DNA from: Hormiphora californensis
Taxonomy: Eukaryota; Ctenophora; Tentaculata; Cydippida; Pleurobrachiidae
Assembly (NCBI GenBank): GCA_020137815.1
Contig: CM035350.1
Coordinates: forward strand, 415,011-479,010
Length of the DNA stretch: 64,000 bases
Direction of reading: 5' to 3'
The position numbers and the translations under genes are program-made. The first letter of the stretch is position 1. Every line of letters starts with the position of its first letter. The notes under the pieces were generated by a model. The model worked only from the letters and a program-made list of their open reading frames with translations. It did not search any database and was not told the DNA's origin. Positions 42,801 to 55,275 of this stretch are shown in pieces.

Positions 42801-43913
42801 GACACCGTATAAATATAGAAATCATTGTGAAAACCTGCTTGAAGAAAGTCAGTTCCTGTCATAAACATCTCAGAGTTGTAGTTCAAACTTGAAAAAGAAC
42901 AGAAGTGGCTGAACATGTAGGTTTTCCGGTATCGCGATGACTCAACCTGAAACATCTTGTTGATCAAGAAGAAACATCACCTTCTCATGTTTTCATTTGA
43001 GAGCTCTCCCTGGTGGCCTTTCGCAGTCCAAATAAAATAGAGAAACAGATCAAACAGCCATGCTTAATCACACGATTCACACGAAACTTATCTCCGGGTA
43101 CATACTTCTTTCTTGGCCTCGTCCTAGCAAATTTACTTTTAACAGTAGCCCTAGTAGTAGTATTGATCTCACATTGTGTGTCTGTAACAGACTTACATGA
43201 TCGATATCGACTTCCTCATCTTCAGGATCGTCTTTAATTACCGCCAAGGTACCCACAGCTGCTGCCCATAAACCCACCGCAGCTCCACCTGGCCCCGATC
43301 TATAATTAAGGTTCATATTGGTTATTTGAAGAGCAAGCTACGAGAGCATTGAGTTTCATAAGCAACAATGAGCAATGGCCCATGTACTGTTTTGTGTAGT
43401 CCAGTGACAATATAGTGTGTAATACACACTATACACACTGTGTATCTCACTTATATTACCAGGCAGTTAGGGCGCGAACAGACTGTCCATGCGTGATCAT
43501 GTTCATTATTTTGACCAAGTCGCCAGTGCAAGCTTGGTCAAATGACCAAATTTTGTCAGTCTGTGCGACTTGGTCAAAATCTTGCCCACATTATGGGCAT
43601 GGGCAAGATTTTGACCAAGTCGCACAGACTGACAAAAATTGGTCATTTGACTAAGATTGAAGAGTAAAAACTGAAACTAATTCATAACATATCGAAATCC
43701 ACTGAACCCGACTAATTTTGATACGCTGCACTGGCGACTTGGTCAAAATAATGGACATGATCACGCATGGACAGTCTGTGTGCGCGCTTACCTAGTGTTA
43801 TTGGTGCGCTGACGGTGGTGCTGCCAACTAAACGGCTCCTTTTGCAGTAATGACACAGGAGAAAACCTTAAAGTCGCTCTCGTAAATTGACTCAAACAGT
43901 GCATCCTTTGCAT
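39817..43913 (-). CDS. MICU-like mitochondrial calcium uptake regulator
   Basis: Exons in coding order are 43913-43792, 43299-43197, 42946-42835, 42768-42585, 42216-42072, 41418-41244, 41093-40945, 40155-40006 and 39927-39817, all in phase, giving about 416 residues. The N-terminus (MQRMHCLSQFTRATLRFSP) is Arg/Ser-rich like a mitochondrial presequence. It is followed by a hydrophobic segment (GLWAAAVGTLAVI) and an acidic patch. EF-hand 1 is DIDSNWVLTKEE. A degenerate central hand follows (KMDGSGIITFEDFVKFL). The last EF-hand, DDDGDGHLAHDE, is canonical. Flanking segments (RKTYMFSHFCSF..SEMFMTGTDFL, VISFPEFLFLVSIL, CLELEF) align with MICU1/2/3. MICU proteins sit in the intermembrane space and gate the calcium uniporter by sensing Ca2+. 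Paralogue is undecided. Introns 1, 5 and 7 contain MITEs. Confidence 0.92.
40424..40898. mobile_element. 475-bp MITE in MICU intron 7
   Basis: The ends are TACCCTGCT and AGCAGGGTA in a TATA context, with TA duplications likely. It is nearly identical, in opposite orientation, to 63515-63990. Internal hairpins GCCAGTGGCGAGAAGTCCCA/CTGGCGC occur at one end. Identical peptides readable from both copies reflect recent transposition, not a gene. Upstream, 40196-40420 holds further GCCAGTGGC hairpins, possibly a second element. Confidence 0.88.
41661..42052. mobile_element. Interleaved double inverted repeat in MICU intron 5
   Basis: Arm B (about 41714-41861) pairs with 41894-42040 over nearly 150 bp. 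Arm A (about 41665-41695) pairs with 41868-41893 lying between the B arms. TAGTTTTAGGGGTCTAGCAA and its inverse mark the outer part of B. It is probably one foldback whose end was duplicated or re-inserted. Confidence 0.85.
43470..43788. mobile_element. 319-bp MITE abutting the MICU exon 1 donor site
   Basis: The ends are GGGCGCGAACAGACTGTCC and, inverted, AGCGCGCACACAGACTGTCC, with TA at 43468-43469 and 43789-43790. A second hairpin inside uses TTTTGACCAAGTCGC. The right TA is part of the exon 1 5' splice site. Confidence 0.85.
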
Positions 43914-43984
43914 ACTAAAAGGATACTAATTATTATTAATATGAACACAAATTACTGTATGGTATTGATATGTATCAATGGTTG

Positions 43985-44150
43985 TCACAGTAAAAACGGA
44001 AATAGAAAACGAAGATACAGTAAGACGACGCGCAACCGTGACCAATCAGGGCGCTAGTACGTGCTGACACATGAACTTTTTGCCGCGCGTTATGTACCGT
44101 GCGCGTCTCCTTACTGTATTTTGCGTTACCGTATTTTGACTGCAAGCAGC
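43985..44150. mobile_element. Short MITE, copy B
   Basis: Shares CAATCAGGGCGCTAGTACGT and the inverted GAGATACRGTAAG/CTTACTGTATTT ends with 32465-32625. Confidence 0.7.
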
Positions 44151-44478
44151 ACTGTTAACTAGATAAGATAAACCAAAGAAAGCTACGTAAAATCAATTTT
44201 TTTATAAAGTGACAGGCGTTGTATTTGCGTGTGACAAATGTTTTTGCCTACCTATATCTCTAGTTCCTGATAAGATAAAGAATTGATCTTTATTGTAATT
44301 GGACTAAAAATGATCTTTCTAATGCTTCCGGAAACAAGAATTTCGATTATCACCCGCAATTACAAATGCGTAACCCAATCTCCCTAGATTAAAAATTCGA
44401 CTTTTTGTTGAGAAGAATATGAGAATGAAAACTGAGAACAATATGTGGTCGATTGATATTGTATAGTTCCTTTTCATA

Positions 44479-44794
44479 CAGAGTGTTCATTTTAGATCTT
44501 TACAAGCGTTGGGCTTCACCCAGAAAAAAGTTGGCAAAATTAGCTTATGAAACTTCATACTTGGACTATTCTTAACCTCATACAAGATTCCTGAGCTGGG
44601 GTTTCGGAGATTTAGCACCACAGAAAATGTGTTTTTGGCATCAAAATTACCAGAAGGAATTGTTTGCTGTTGCTAAGCCTTTTATTTTTATTTGCTAAGA
44701 TGTTTTTAAGTATTTTCTATGTCAATCCCAAGTTTCATGGTGATTCGATGTGTTTTTAGCCCAACGCTTGTATAGATCCATAATTAACACCCTG
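44479..44794. mobile_element. 316-bp mariner-like MITE
   Basis: The left end CAGAGTGTTCATTTTAGATC and right end ATTAACACCCTG are imperfect inverses over about 36 bp (both include ACAAGCGTTGGGCT or its inverse). TA flanks both ends (44477-44478, 44795-44796). No ORF. Confidence 0.82.
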
Positions 44795-45089
44795 TACAAC
44801 TATGCTATGAGATCTAGGCCTCAAGAATACCAGTAGGTATAATTCATATACATAGGACTATTATAAAAACGCAAAGTAGGAAACAAAATTAAACATATAT
44901 ATAAATATAGGCCATTACATCCGTCCTACACAAGTGCATGTTTGCTATTCGTAGTGATCTGAACACGTCATATACAATCATACACACCCAATTGTAGTGT
45001 TTACACAGTGTACAAAATAGAGCTTTCCCGTGTGGGGAGTAAACAGGGACCGACCCTCTGATCTATTAAATACATTATGCGAAAGATTA

Positions 45090-45640
45090 AATAGAAAGAG
45101 AAGAAAGGGAGATAGAGAGAAGAAAGGGAGGTGGGGAAATAAGAGAGAAAGAAAAGGAGATGGAGAAAACAAGAGAGAAGAGCAGTGAACGATGAGTGGT
45201 TGGGTATAATAATTGTAGAGAGAAGATGGAGGAAAGAGCAAAGAGCAAATGGTTTGTATAGAAGCGAGTGATGTGTACAACATATAGCTCTCTAACCTGC
45301 TATTCTGTACAGCTGTATAATTATAGTCGCTTCTCTCTCTCACTACTGCCTCGCGAGAGAGAGACTCGGAGAGCGCGAGCTCCTCTCGCTCGGAGCCTCT
45401 CTGCGTCTCTCTTCTCTCGCTCGCATTCTCGCTCTCTTCTCTCCTCTCTCTCGCTCTCTCCGCTCTCTCTCTACTCTCTCTCATCTCTCTCTCTCTCCTC
45501 TCTCTCTCTCTCCTCTCTCGCTCCTCTCTCAAGGCGCGGTCTGCAGTCCGTTAGCCTGATGTCGCTACGACCGAAGAATCTCCAAGGTGACTCCAAGGTG
45601 ACTCTCTCACACACACACACACACGTACACACACGAATGG
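45090..45640. repeat. GA/CT-rich low-complexity region
   Basis: GA-rich to about 45230 and CT-rich at 45330-45530, then a short (CA)n at 45607-45625. Long frames here (Arg/Glu- or Ser/Leu-only) are compositional artefacts. Confidence 0.9.
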
Positions 45641-45950
45641 ATTCAACATCCTTCATCAATGCTTATTATGTACCACTAGCAGAAGAACCTATAAGTACTC
45701 CGTGGTTTAAATTTATATGAGAGAAATTCCAGAGAAAGATCCCACTTACACTTTACAGCATGAACCGCTGTCACTGTATGTGTTTCCATGTCTACTACCA
45801 TGCTGTGAATACCAGTCACGGTGTCACACCACTTCGCTGATTACCTTAATACTGATACCCGATCAGTAAAGGGGTAATCAGTATAGTGACCAAAAATTGG
45901 GTTCTATGACCTGTATACACCGACCATATGAGACACGGAATCTGATCAGT

Positions 45951-46320
45951 GTACAAACCGCCAGTTTCACAAAATGCAAATTTTTATGAAGGGAGTAGTG
46001 AAAAAAAAAACATGGACACCAAAATCATCAGCGGCCTCGAGTTAGTGGGGGTATGTGCCAAAATGAAGTCTCCACCTCATCTGATTCGAGGGATAATGGG
46101 ATATTTTCATAATGCGCATGACTTTTTTGGGGCTAGACTAGTTTTAAATGGTTTATGAGTGACTAAAGGCTTTTCAAAGGGGTGCATCTTGTTCGGAATA
46201 TACAAGTTTATATGAGAGTTAATTATGAAGCAACATAGGGCTTATCTCCAACGGTTTAGGAGATACGAGTTTTTGAAGTTTTTGAAGTTTTTGAAGTTTT
46301 CCACCCTAAGTTTCTCTTTG
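45951..46320. repeat. Inverted copy of the 4957-5200 repeat
   Basis: CACCAAAATCATCAGCGGCC and the GAAGTTTTTGAAGTTTTTG array match 4977-5150 on the opposite strand. The match ends near 46320, where other sequence begins. Confidence 0.75.
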
Positions 46321-46589
46321 AAATTGTAGTGAAATGCAATGCGCAAACCAAACGTCCGGGATCGCTTACGGGCATCTGGTAGGGGCGATTCTTTCGCGCC
46401 CCCGTAATCCCCTGTGTAAGGCAGATGAATACTGCAAACAGACGAAATAGTAAGTTCTTTTATAACTTTAATCGCCTGATCATCATCTGACGTTCTGAAA
46501 CCAGAAACTCGCAGCGATCCCGCCTGAGCTCCTTCTACGGTACCGTAACTTAAGATGAGATAGTGCATGTCATTAGTTAGACTGATGAT

Positions 46590-46663
46590 GTCAGTGTTCC
46601 CTAATCCAGCTACCAATATACCAGTTCCCCGAAATTCGCCCGTAGGGCGAACGGGTTTACTAG
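46590..46663 (+). mobile_element. Second Helitron 3' end
   Basis: GTTCCCTAATCCAGCTACCA and the hairpin TTCGCCCGTAGGGCGAACGG are shared with 16640-16690. CTAG at 46660-46663 is followed by T. This is the same 3' terminus as in the 598-bp Helitron. The 5' end of this copy was not located. Confidence 0.75.
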
Positions 46664-46799
46664 TTACAATAGAGGTAATTGGTAGTCATATCTAGAGTTA
46701 TGACTGTCTTAAATATATGACGATTTTAATACCACCGATAAAAAAGCGATTTAGCATCTAGAAGCTGATTGTATCAGATATATCTTATTACCAATGCTT

Positions 46800-47165
46800 A
46801 TCCGTGATCATTATCCGTGAATGATAATCAAAATCATAGATAAATCGTCAATCGTGGAGAACCAATCGCGGATATCAATCGCTGATAACCAATAAATAAT
46901 AGTACATATAGTAATCGCGGATAACTAACCACGATAACTTATCGCGAAGTAATATATTAGTAACCAATGAATTTCAGATAGCTAATCGCAGATAGCTTAT
47001 AATCGCGATAGCTAATCGCGATAGCTAATGATCGCGATAACTTAAACTAATCGCGATAACTTATAACGGATTCGTGATCAGCTATCCGCGATTGGTTGTC
47101 TGCGATTACTATCATATTAGTTATTCGCAATTGATAACCAAGATTGGATATTTGCGATTATTATG
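46800..47165. repeat. Iterated ATCGCGATA region, copy 2
   Basis: Inverse-oriented relative of 20290-20600, with many AATCGCGGATAAC and GCTAATCGCGATAGCTAATC words. Confidence 0.75.
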
Positions 47166-47309
47166 AGGCTACCTACGATCGAAAATGGCCGTGAATCCCC
47201 AATCCGCACGTTTATTAAACTCAGTTGTTTTGTACAACAGTCTAACTTGGCAAAAATTCAGCTAAGTAGTATTACAAAATGCATGTCAAAATGCCTGATA
47301 CTAGATCCA

Positions 47310-47720
47310 AAAACAAGTTTGGTGGATAGCCGGGGCCGCAGAAATTAAAAAACGTGCGAAATTTTTGATACATGAACTTTCGGGGCCTGGGGTGCTGTTA
47401 AATTCGCGTTTCCATGATAATCAGCCGTTCTTTCAAAACACACTATTATAATATTATTCTGTAAAACAGACTCTAAAACGACCCACTGTACACACTGCAC
47501 TATATGTGACATGTGTGGATCTGTATATATATGTATGATAATGTGGAATAAAAAATAATGATATTTTTATCATTGCGATAGTTTTCCTGGCGTATAGTTT
47601 GAAAATGTTGCTGGTTTCATGGAAACGCGAATTTAACAGCACCCCAGGCCCCGAAAGTTCATGTATCAAAACTTTCGCACGTTTTTTTCATTTCTGCGGC
47701 CCCGGCTATCCACCACACTC
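47310..47720. mobile_element. Inverted-repeat element with GGATAGCCGGGGCCGCAG arms
   Basis: Arms at 47320-47417 and 47615-47717 are inverse copies (GTGGATAGCCGGGGCCGCAG; GGAAACGCGAATTTAACAGC) around a 200-bp spacer. Single arms occur near 14220 and 19430. Likely a MITE of about 0.4 kb. Confidence 0.8.
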
Positions 47721-47880
47721 GAGGAAATACCCGCCCGAGCGGTATGGCATTATACCGCAATTATACTTGTTGTTGTGTATGAGAATCAAAAGAATGCAAA
47801 TGCTTGTAAAACAACTTCGCTTATGTTTGCTACACATTTATAATAATCGACCTGATAATATATTTATTTTGTTTTAGATA

Positions 47881-48023
47881 CAGTCGGACCCCGATTTACC
47901 GGGATGCTCGGGGGAAAAGGTTTTGACCGTTAAATTTCCTATATCGGGAGAATTTTATCCTCCCGGTAAATTGGGGTTCCGGTAAATCGGGGGGCCGGGG
48001 TCCGGTAAATCGGGGTTCGACTG
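47881..48023. mobile_element. 143-bp pogo/mariner-like MITE
   Basis: The ends are CAGTCGGACCCCGATTTACC and GGTAAATCGGGGTTCGACTG, with TA duplications at 47879-47880 and 48024-48025. The termini resemble those of Tigger/pogo elements. It lies 24 bp beyond the stop of the Kv-like gene, probably in its 3' UTR. Confidence 0.9.
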
Positions 48024-48047
48024 TATCTTCAATATCTTATTACCTTT

Positions 48048-50008
48048 TCACACTGCATTGTTTTTGTTCAACACATCATTATCAGAAGTAAGTACATTAT
48101 GAACTCTATTTTGTAGATTTGCCAAGTTCTTCAAAGTGCCTTCTGCATCCCTTGATACACCTTCTTCTCTTCTTTTTGAGAAGGTATCACTCTTCATAAT
48201 CGCATGCGATACGTTGACTTTTCTTTTCCTATGCTTGAGAACGGCTCCGTAGCTTGCGTTCTCGGCTAAAATTTCCTCACACTTTTCATCCAGCTTCTGC
48301 TTAAGCTCCCTCACGCTGGATCGCCTGATGAGTTTCTGGATAAGCTCTTCCGATCCAAAAACTTTCCACGGGTGTTCTTTTCGAGAGATCTTTTCGTACT
48401 CCAGACTGAACCGTCTAATAATAAAGGTCATTGGCAGTGCAGTTAATATGGTTGAACCAATAATAGTTACCACAGCAACTGCTTTACCTGGTAGGTAGGT
48501 TGGAACTATCTCCCCATACCCTATCATAGCCATGGTAACTTGGGCCCACCATGTTGACTCCATAATACTTGTCATTGTAGTGTTGGTGGTTCCTGTGTAA
48601 AGCATATCTACTACCGTGTTTTCAGCTATATAGCAAATGCTACCTGCCAAAAGAATCCCAGTTATCCAGACAACTAACAACGCTCCTAGTTCGGGCCAAC
48701 AGTCCCCAAGAATCTTCAGAATGACGCGAAGTTTCTCAGACCGTCTTATGATTTTAAAGCATCGTGCCACACGGAATAATTTGAATACCTTGAACACCAT
48801 GAGACCTTTCGAATTTCCCATGCCATTGTTGTCATCGTTAGTTAAGCCTGTTATTGTCATGTAGTAGGGGATCAAGGCGAGAATGTCGAACCAAGTTGTA
48901 ATGTCCTTAATGAAAGCTAACTTTTCCAGAGAAACTAACCAGCGGAATACAAAATCAAACGTAAAAAACGTGGCCCCGATGTATGTAGCTAATTTGAGAT
49001 TGTAAAAATCGCTCACATAAGAATGGCTTTTTAAGTAGGCATTAAAGGTAGGATCATCCTCTATGATCAGATCAACGATCGAAATTGTAATGAGTATTAG
49101 CTCCAGAAGCATGTACAAAAACGCATAATTTGAAGACTTGTGATCATTGAAATATGCAAACGCTCTTTCTTTACTTCCCCTATATTCAAACTTCAGGTTT
49201 TTGAACGTATTGTTCAAGTCTCTCCATCCAATTCCAAAGAAATCGAGTTCCATCTGTAGCAGATTTTCGTTAAGGTGTGCAGGGAATTCTATCATGCTGT
49301 CAGAGAGGTAAAAGTGCATTATGTACTCGAAAATTGTTCGATTCCTGTCAAAGAAGTAAGCACCAATGGAGGGCTCATAGTACTTTTCAACTTCAGGGCT
49401 ACCAAGTAAAGTTTGAGGATATCTTGCCACTCTTTCCCTGAAAAAGATAAAATTATTTGGTCAATTATTGTCAGAAATCATCTAGGGTTGGGAAAAAAAC
49501 ATAATTTGGTGCTTGCTAAGCTAGAGTTAGCTCTATTACTGTTTGTATGTGTGTATGAGCGTTTCTAAGTCGACAGCAAACACGATTAGTGCATAAGGTT
49601 TCAGCACTTTACGGATTTCTCTTTTGCACCCTACTTTTGCACCCTACTAGTAAATACAAAAGTTAGGCGCTGATTTATACACAATGAAATTGTGTAATTT
49701 ATAGCAAAGCAAAAATTATGTAGATTTAACAAAACATAATATTGATAACAATTGCATGGAAGTGACCGAAGTAGGTGAAAACGAAGAACAATTTTTGAGC
49801 AGGTTAATTCCAAGTATAAAAATTGTTTCACGAACCTTGGGAGCGCAAAGATTTCTCCCGAAATGCAAATTTCCATCACATCATAGTATTGTGCTGCATT
49901 TATTCCCTGAGCCCGAGCACGGGCCAGCTTAGCCTGTTCTTCCACGGAGAGATTGTTTCTCTTCTTTCGTTTCTTTTTTTTCTTTTTTTTCTCTCCTGAT
50001 ACTTCGCT
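48048..50008 (-). CDS. Divergent Kv-like K+ channel, 5' incomplete
   Basis: Two exons in coding order, 50008-49836 and 49437-48048, have matching phase and encode about 520 residues. A Lys-rich start and VEEQAKLARARAQG precede a T1 domain: VMEICISGEIFALPRERVA, YPQTLLGSPEVEKYY, YFFDRNRTIFEYIMHFY. Six TM segments follow: S1 in LYMLLELILITISIVDLII, S4 in VFKVFKLFRVARCFKIIRR (Lys/Arg every third residue). The pore is TMAMIGYGEIVP. Kv channels normally have T-V/I-G-Y-G-D, so the residues before GYG (A-M-I) and the final Glu are unusual. S6 lacks PVP (ILTALPMTFII). The C-tail is about 110 residues and basic. T1 plus voltage-sensor layout supports Kv; K+ selectivity cannot be assumed. An upstream coding exon likely exists. 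Confidence 0.87.
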
Positions 50009-50141
50009 CTATTGAAGGATTGCAGTGTATGAAAAGCACGGATAAAATCGACTCTTGAATAGTATGTAATTATATAAATTTAGATTTGATATTACTAAAA
50101 AGCAAGTATGAGTGAACAATATCGAAGGCAATTAACACAGA

Positions 50142-50655
50142 TAGGGAAGGACACTTATAAGGACAGGGAAGGACATTAAGGATATTAGGGACATTAGGGA
50201 CAGTAAAGGACAGTAAAGGACATTAGGGACAGGGAAGGACAGTAAAGGACAGTAAAGGGCAGTAAAGGACATTAGGGACAGGGAAGGACAGTAAAGGACA
50301 ATAGGGACAGTAAAGGACAGTAAAGGACATTACGGACAGGGAAGGGCAGTAAAGGACAGGGAAGGACAGTAAAGGAGAGGGAAGGACAGTAAAGGACATG
50401 GCAGGACATTAAGGACGTTAGGGACAGTAAAGGACAGTAAAGGACATTAAGGACAGTAAAGGACAGGGAAGGACAGTAAAGGACATTAGGGACAGTAAAG
50501 GACAGTAAAGGACATTAAGGACAGTAAAGGACAGTAAAGGACATCAAGGACAGTAAAGGACAGGGAAGGACAGTAAAGGACAGTAATGAAGGACATTAAG
50601 GACAGTAAAGGACAGTAAAGGACATTAAGGACAATAAAGGACAGGGAAGGAAAGC
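50142..50655. repeat. 10-bp GGACAGTAAA minisatellite
   Basis: Roughly fifty units of GGACAGTAAA with variants GGACATTAGG, GGACAGGGAA and GGACATTAAG in irregular order. Confidence 0.95.
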
Positions 50656-50728
50656 CTCTCGCTAGCGAGAGAGTAGAGAGCACGAGAGAGATGAGAGCGA
50701 GAGAGAGCGAGAGAGAGAGAGAGAGGAG

Positions 50729-50760
<32 letters not shown>

Positions 50761-50764
50761 GAGA

Positions 50765-50831
<67 letters not shown>

Positions 50832-50853
50832 GAGAGAGAGAGAAGAGAGGAGA

Positions 50854-50907
<54 letters not shown>

Positions 50908-51024
50908 GAGAGATAGAGAAGAGAGAGTGAGTGAGAGAGAGAGGGAGAGAGAGAGAGAGCAGAGAAGAGAGAGAGAGAGAGAGAGAGAGATAGTCTCAGT
51001 GAGCTCGCTCTCTCTCTCTCCGTA

Positions 51025-51082
<58 letters not shown>
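50656..51082. repeat. (GA)n then (CT)n tract
   Basis: GA-rich to about 50990, then CT-rich from about 51005, making a large imperfect purine/pyrimidine mirror and palindrome. Frames through it are artefacts. Confidence 0.95.
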
Positions 51083-51084
<2 letters not shown>

Positions 51085-51791
51085 GGGCAAAGGTGTTGCA
51101 GTTTGACAACAAAATGGTCACCTTTCCAGCCAACTAATTTCTGTTAGTTTTATGCATAATTGGGGTATATTTTTGGTATTTTCTGATGTGAAATACGATG
51201 TAAGACATGTCTGGACGTCAGGAATCGCTAAAATACGAAAATTTCAATTTTGATGTCATTATGACGTCATAGCGTGACGTCAGACGTCACGTAGTTATAA
51301 CGTCATGATAGGGATGTATTATTATCAGCCTCATCTAGATAAAGATGCTGACCAAGTTTGAGATCGATTGGATAAGATTTGAGGTCTTTATGGCGAAAAA
51401 CGTACTATCGTCATATCTATTTTCATACAGTCTTAACACTTCAGACGCGATTTGAGACCCTTAGAAATTCGCAAATTCACAAATTCGCGATATAGTTTCT
51501 GAAAGTATAGACGATTATCTATCGCTGTGGTCACCGTTTTTCAATCAGAAGCCGTCTTCAGGGTGTAAATTGAGCTCAAAGAAATTTGGTTGATTTGAAA
51601 AATGTCTTATCTTTATGACAGTTTGTTAAGACGTTCTGGTTGGATCTAGAACATGAAAAATATTCGTCTACACAATTTGAACGATCTTCTTTCGAATGCA
51701 ACAAACGAGAAGTGTCTATCTTATGTCGTTTTCTCTCAAAAATGATTATAAATTTGGTAAAAACAGCGTCTATCCATCGATACATAGATAC

Positions 51792-51826
<35 letters not shown>

Positions 51827-52240
51827 TATAGACCCGGGACATTTATTGCTTTTTTCACGATGCCATATCTCTAAAACTAAAAGAGATAGAGACCTGCCCT
51901 TTTAAATTACAGTAGATATAGACTATATGACACTGTATACCAAATTTCAGACCGATCGGTGCTGTGGGGGCCTCGCTATGGGCGTCGCAGATTGCAGAAT
52001 GCCATTTTTGGCTAAAAACTGAAAAAAGTTATTATTGCACTCTGGCACGCACGGCTGGGGGAGGAGATGGTCACCTTTGCGCTTGCCAGCGCAGTGACTA
52101 ATTTGGTAGCCAGTTATGGAGTTTTTATCCTAGAAATGATATATTTTGTAATAATTGCCAGCGCGCACCTCAGCCGATAGGGTCACAGATGACCCCATAG
52201 TGCCTGTACCATGTAAAGACCGGAGCATAATCATGCATCT
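51083..52240. repeat. Dispersed repeat related to 13970 and 21820-22640 regions
   Basis: Shares GACGTCA-rich stretches and GCTGACCAAGTTTGAGAT with 14060-14200. It shares CAGGGTGTAAATTGAGCTCA with 22035-22160. (GATA)n lies at 51783-51828. CTTGCCAGCGCAGTGACTAATT near 52080 echoes 21840 and 22645. Boundaries unclear; no gene. Confidence 0.6.
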
Positions 52241-52953
<713 letters not shown>

Positions 52954-53186
52954 ATAAGATTTCTACTCATGTTCTACTCATGTTCCCATGAGTGTAAGAA
53001 CTGGAAAGCACTGCCCTTGATCAGCACTTTCCTGTTCGTGAAACCTATAACATCAAGTTAAAAATCCACTCACACACATACATATATATTCCGGGGTCTT
53101 ATCGTTAGGTATCAAAACATAAACACTGAAGGGGGTCTAAACAAAAGGAGCCTGCTGCCACTTCTTAGCTAGTACAGGGGAGAAAG

Positions 53187-54077
53187 CTAAGTGGGAGGTG
53201 TCATTGATGACATCCACCGCTCGCGCTTGCACTCGATACTCGATAGTGCTGGCGAAACGCGCAAGGAGCCTGGAGGTTCTAGGTGAATGCTCTGATGTGG
53301 TGTACATGATCGAGGAGATGATGGGAATGGGCTGGGAGGGCCGTTATGTCCTTTGGGGAGTTCGGTTAGCAGGGTCTGCCTTTCCGGGTTGTAGAGGTCA
53401 CAGGTGTCGATCATATGGAGCTCGGTTTCCGTTGTGCTTATACCCATTGTGATGTTGCAGTATGGGCAGTTTCTATTCTCACGGGCGATTCCTTGGTGAC
53501 GCCCTACTTCAATGTTAAGGGAGTTTGAGCTCATTCTCAGCTTGGCCAGGGCTGCTCGATGGGTAAAATTCGTTACATTAGTCAGGTAGGATTGTACACC
53601 GTTTTCCCGGTCGAAGTTCTTATAGAAATCGAGTTTCCTTGAGGTTTCGAGTTTCCTTGAGGCTGATAATGTTGCTCCAGGCTTTGGAGTAAGTTGATGC
53701 AATTCTTTGGTGAATTAAGGGGACTCTGAAGATTCTACTTGGGGCATAGGTCTGTGCTCTGGCGGGTTTAACTTTTGGTAATCCCGGTTCTTTCCTCCAT
53801 CATTCCTTGATTTCCAGGGCATCAAAGTGGTTCAATCTATAATAGAGGGGGTCAATGTTAAGGAGTCGAACTAATGATCTGTACCAGGGGAGTCCAAGCT
53901 TCTTCTGCTCATGATATGCAGCATTGACAGCCCGGTTGGATCGAGGGTTTTAATCCTGGATAGGTACTTGACGGTAATTTCGAGTGCTTCCACATTGAGG
54001 GGAATGGTATTACTATCACCCCAGATGGCTGTATTCTGTGTTTTGCTATGAACGCCTGTGAGCCATTTGTGACTCAT
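53187..54077 (-). pseudogene. Decayed non-LTR retrotransposon C-terminus
   Basis: On the - strand 54077-53871 reads SHKWLTGVHSKTQNTAIWGD and PLNVEALEITVKYLSRIK. This resembles the post-RT region of LINEs (KxLLGVxxxxSNxAVxGELG...PLxxxxxxxxIKYW). After stops, 53702-53187 continues with RAALAKLRMSSNSLNIEVGR and NCPYCN..TETELHMIDTC, the usual C-terminal Cys-rich end. Frames are broken, so it is a fossil. Confidence 0.7.
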
Positions 54078-54097
54078 GGTTTATACTTCTGGAACAT

Positions 54098-54272
54098 TTG
54101 AGAGGATCTTGGTCCTTTAGGTAACGTTTTGCCTTTGAGAGGGTCTTGGTCGGGTAGGTGACATTTTGCCTTTGAGAGGGTCTTGGTCTTGAGAATAGGT
54201 AACGTTTTGCCTTTGAGGGAGTCTTGGTCGGGTAGGTAACATTTTGCCTTTGAGAGGGTCTTGGTCTGGTTT
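54098..54272. repeat. About 37-bp minisatellite, four units
   Basis: Units contain AACGTTTTGCCTTTGAGAGG and GTCTTGGTCGGGTAG, varying in length. Confidence 0.88.
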
Positions 54273-55275
54273 GATATTTATCGTATGTTGGTCTGTCTGG
54301 GGCACACTCTCAAGCTATGTCTTGCCTTACTATATTGAATAATCAATTACAATAACAATAAACGAACAGACAATACGGACAGATGAACTTACGACCTTGA
54401 CGCGACGGAATATGATTGGTACCGTGATGTTGTTGGTGATGAGATGAAAGGTGTAAACATTTCCAATGGTGATAAATATAATCGAAAGTGATCAAATCCA
54501 AACTAGGGGTTGGGCAAGTTGTAGCACCACTATAGATTGTAAATTGTTCTAGAAGACAATTCGGATGGGATAGATAAGAACATATGAAACTCGATAGCTG
54601 ATTTATCAGTCGTTTGAACATTTTGCACGCACATGATATCTGCTAGCTGGGGGATTTAACACCCTGCTCGCGTTTTAACAGTCCAGTTCCCTTTTTCTCG
54701 CGTTTCTCTTGATTTGAATAACAGGCGTGTAAAATTCCAAGTAATAGTTCCGTCAACAAGAGAGCCAACTTCATAACGCGCCAGTCTACAAATGTTCATA
54801 GTTCATTTGATATTTTTTACACGCGATAAGCACCAAAACACAAGGATTGTCTCTGTAGTATGCTGTTTAGCAATGTCCGCTATATTGGGATGGGTGGGCG
54901 GGGAGGGTGGGTACTGGGTGCGGGTGGGGCGGTGGGTAATATTGCCTATTGGACCAAAATTTAGCTGTAATTTAGTGATGAGACTAGGCCAGGCCGAGAG
55001 TTCAATGGTAACTGGGAGGTCATGTGTGATGGAAATGAGAACTAGAGAGTTGCATTTTATTGAGGAAAATAACCCATTTTGGCGTCCCTTGATAGCACCT
55101 CTTTAACAGACTCTATCATTCTGAATACTATTCAGAATAGAACCCTCACCCAGTTTGGTCCGTGTGGGTCAGCTTTCTTGACAATATATATATTTAATTG
55201 CGGCTCAGTGCAGCTACCCACCCTGGTAGTTTTGATTGGTTGATTGAATAGAGTCGCACTACTACCAACTCAGAG
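54273..55275. other. No gene recognised
   Basis: Unique-looking sequence with a G/T-rich patch near 54890-54940. Short frames have no family resemblance. Confidence 0.35.

Noticed and set aside
46320-46663. A complete second Helitron ending at 46663
   Set aside because: The 3' end is clear, but no A|TC start with matching sequence could be identified, so only the end is annotated.
50662-51090. Long Leu/Ser and Arg/Glu ORFs (also 25388-25721, 44978-45720, 62267-62689, 63331-63525)
   Set aside because: They are pure (CT)n/(GA)n translations with no homology or splice signals.
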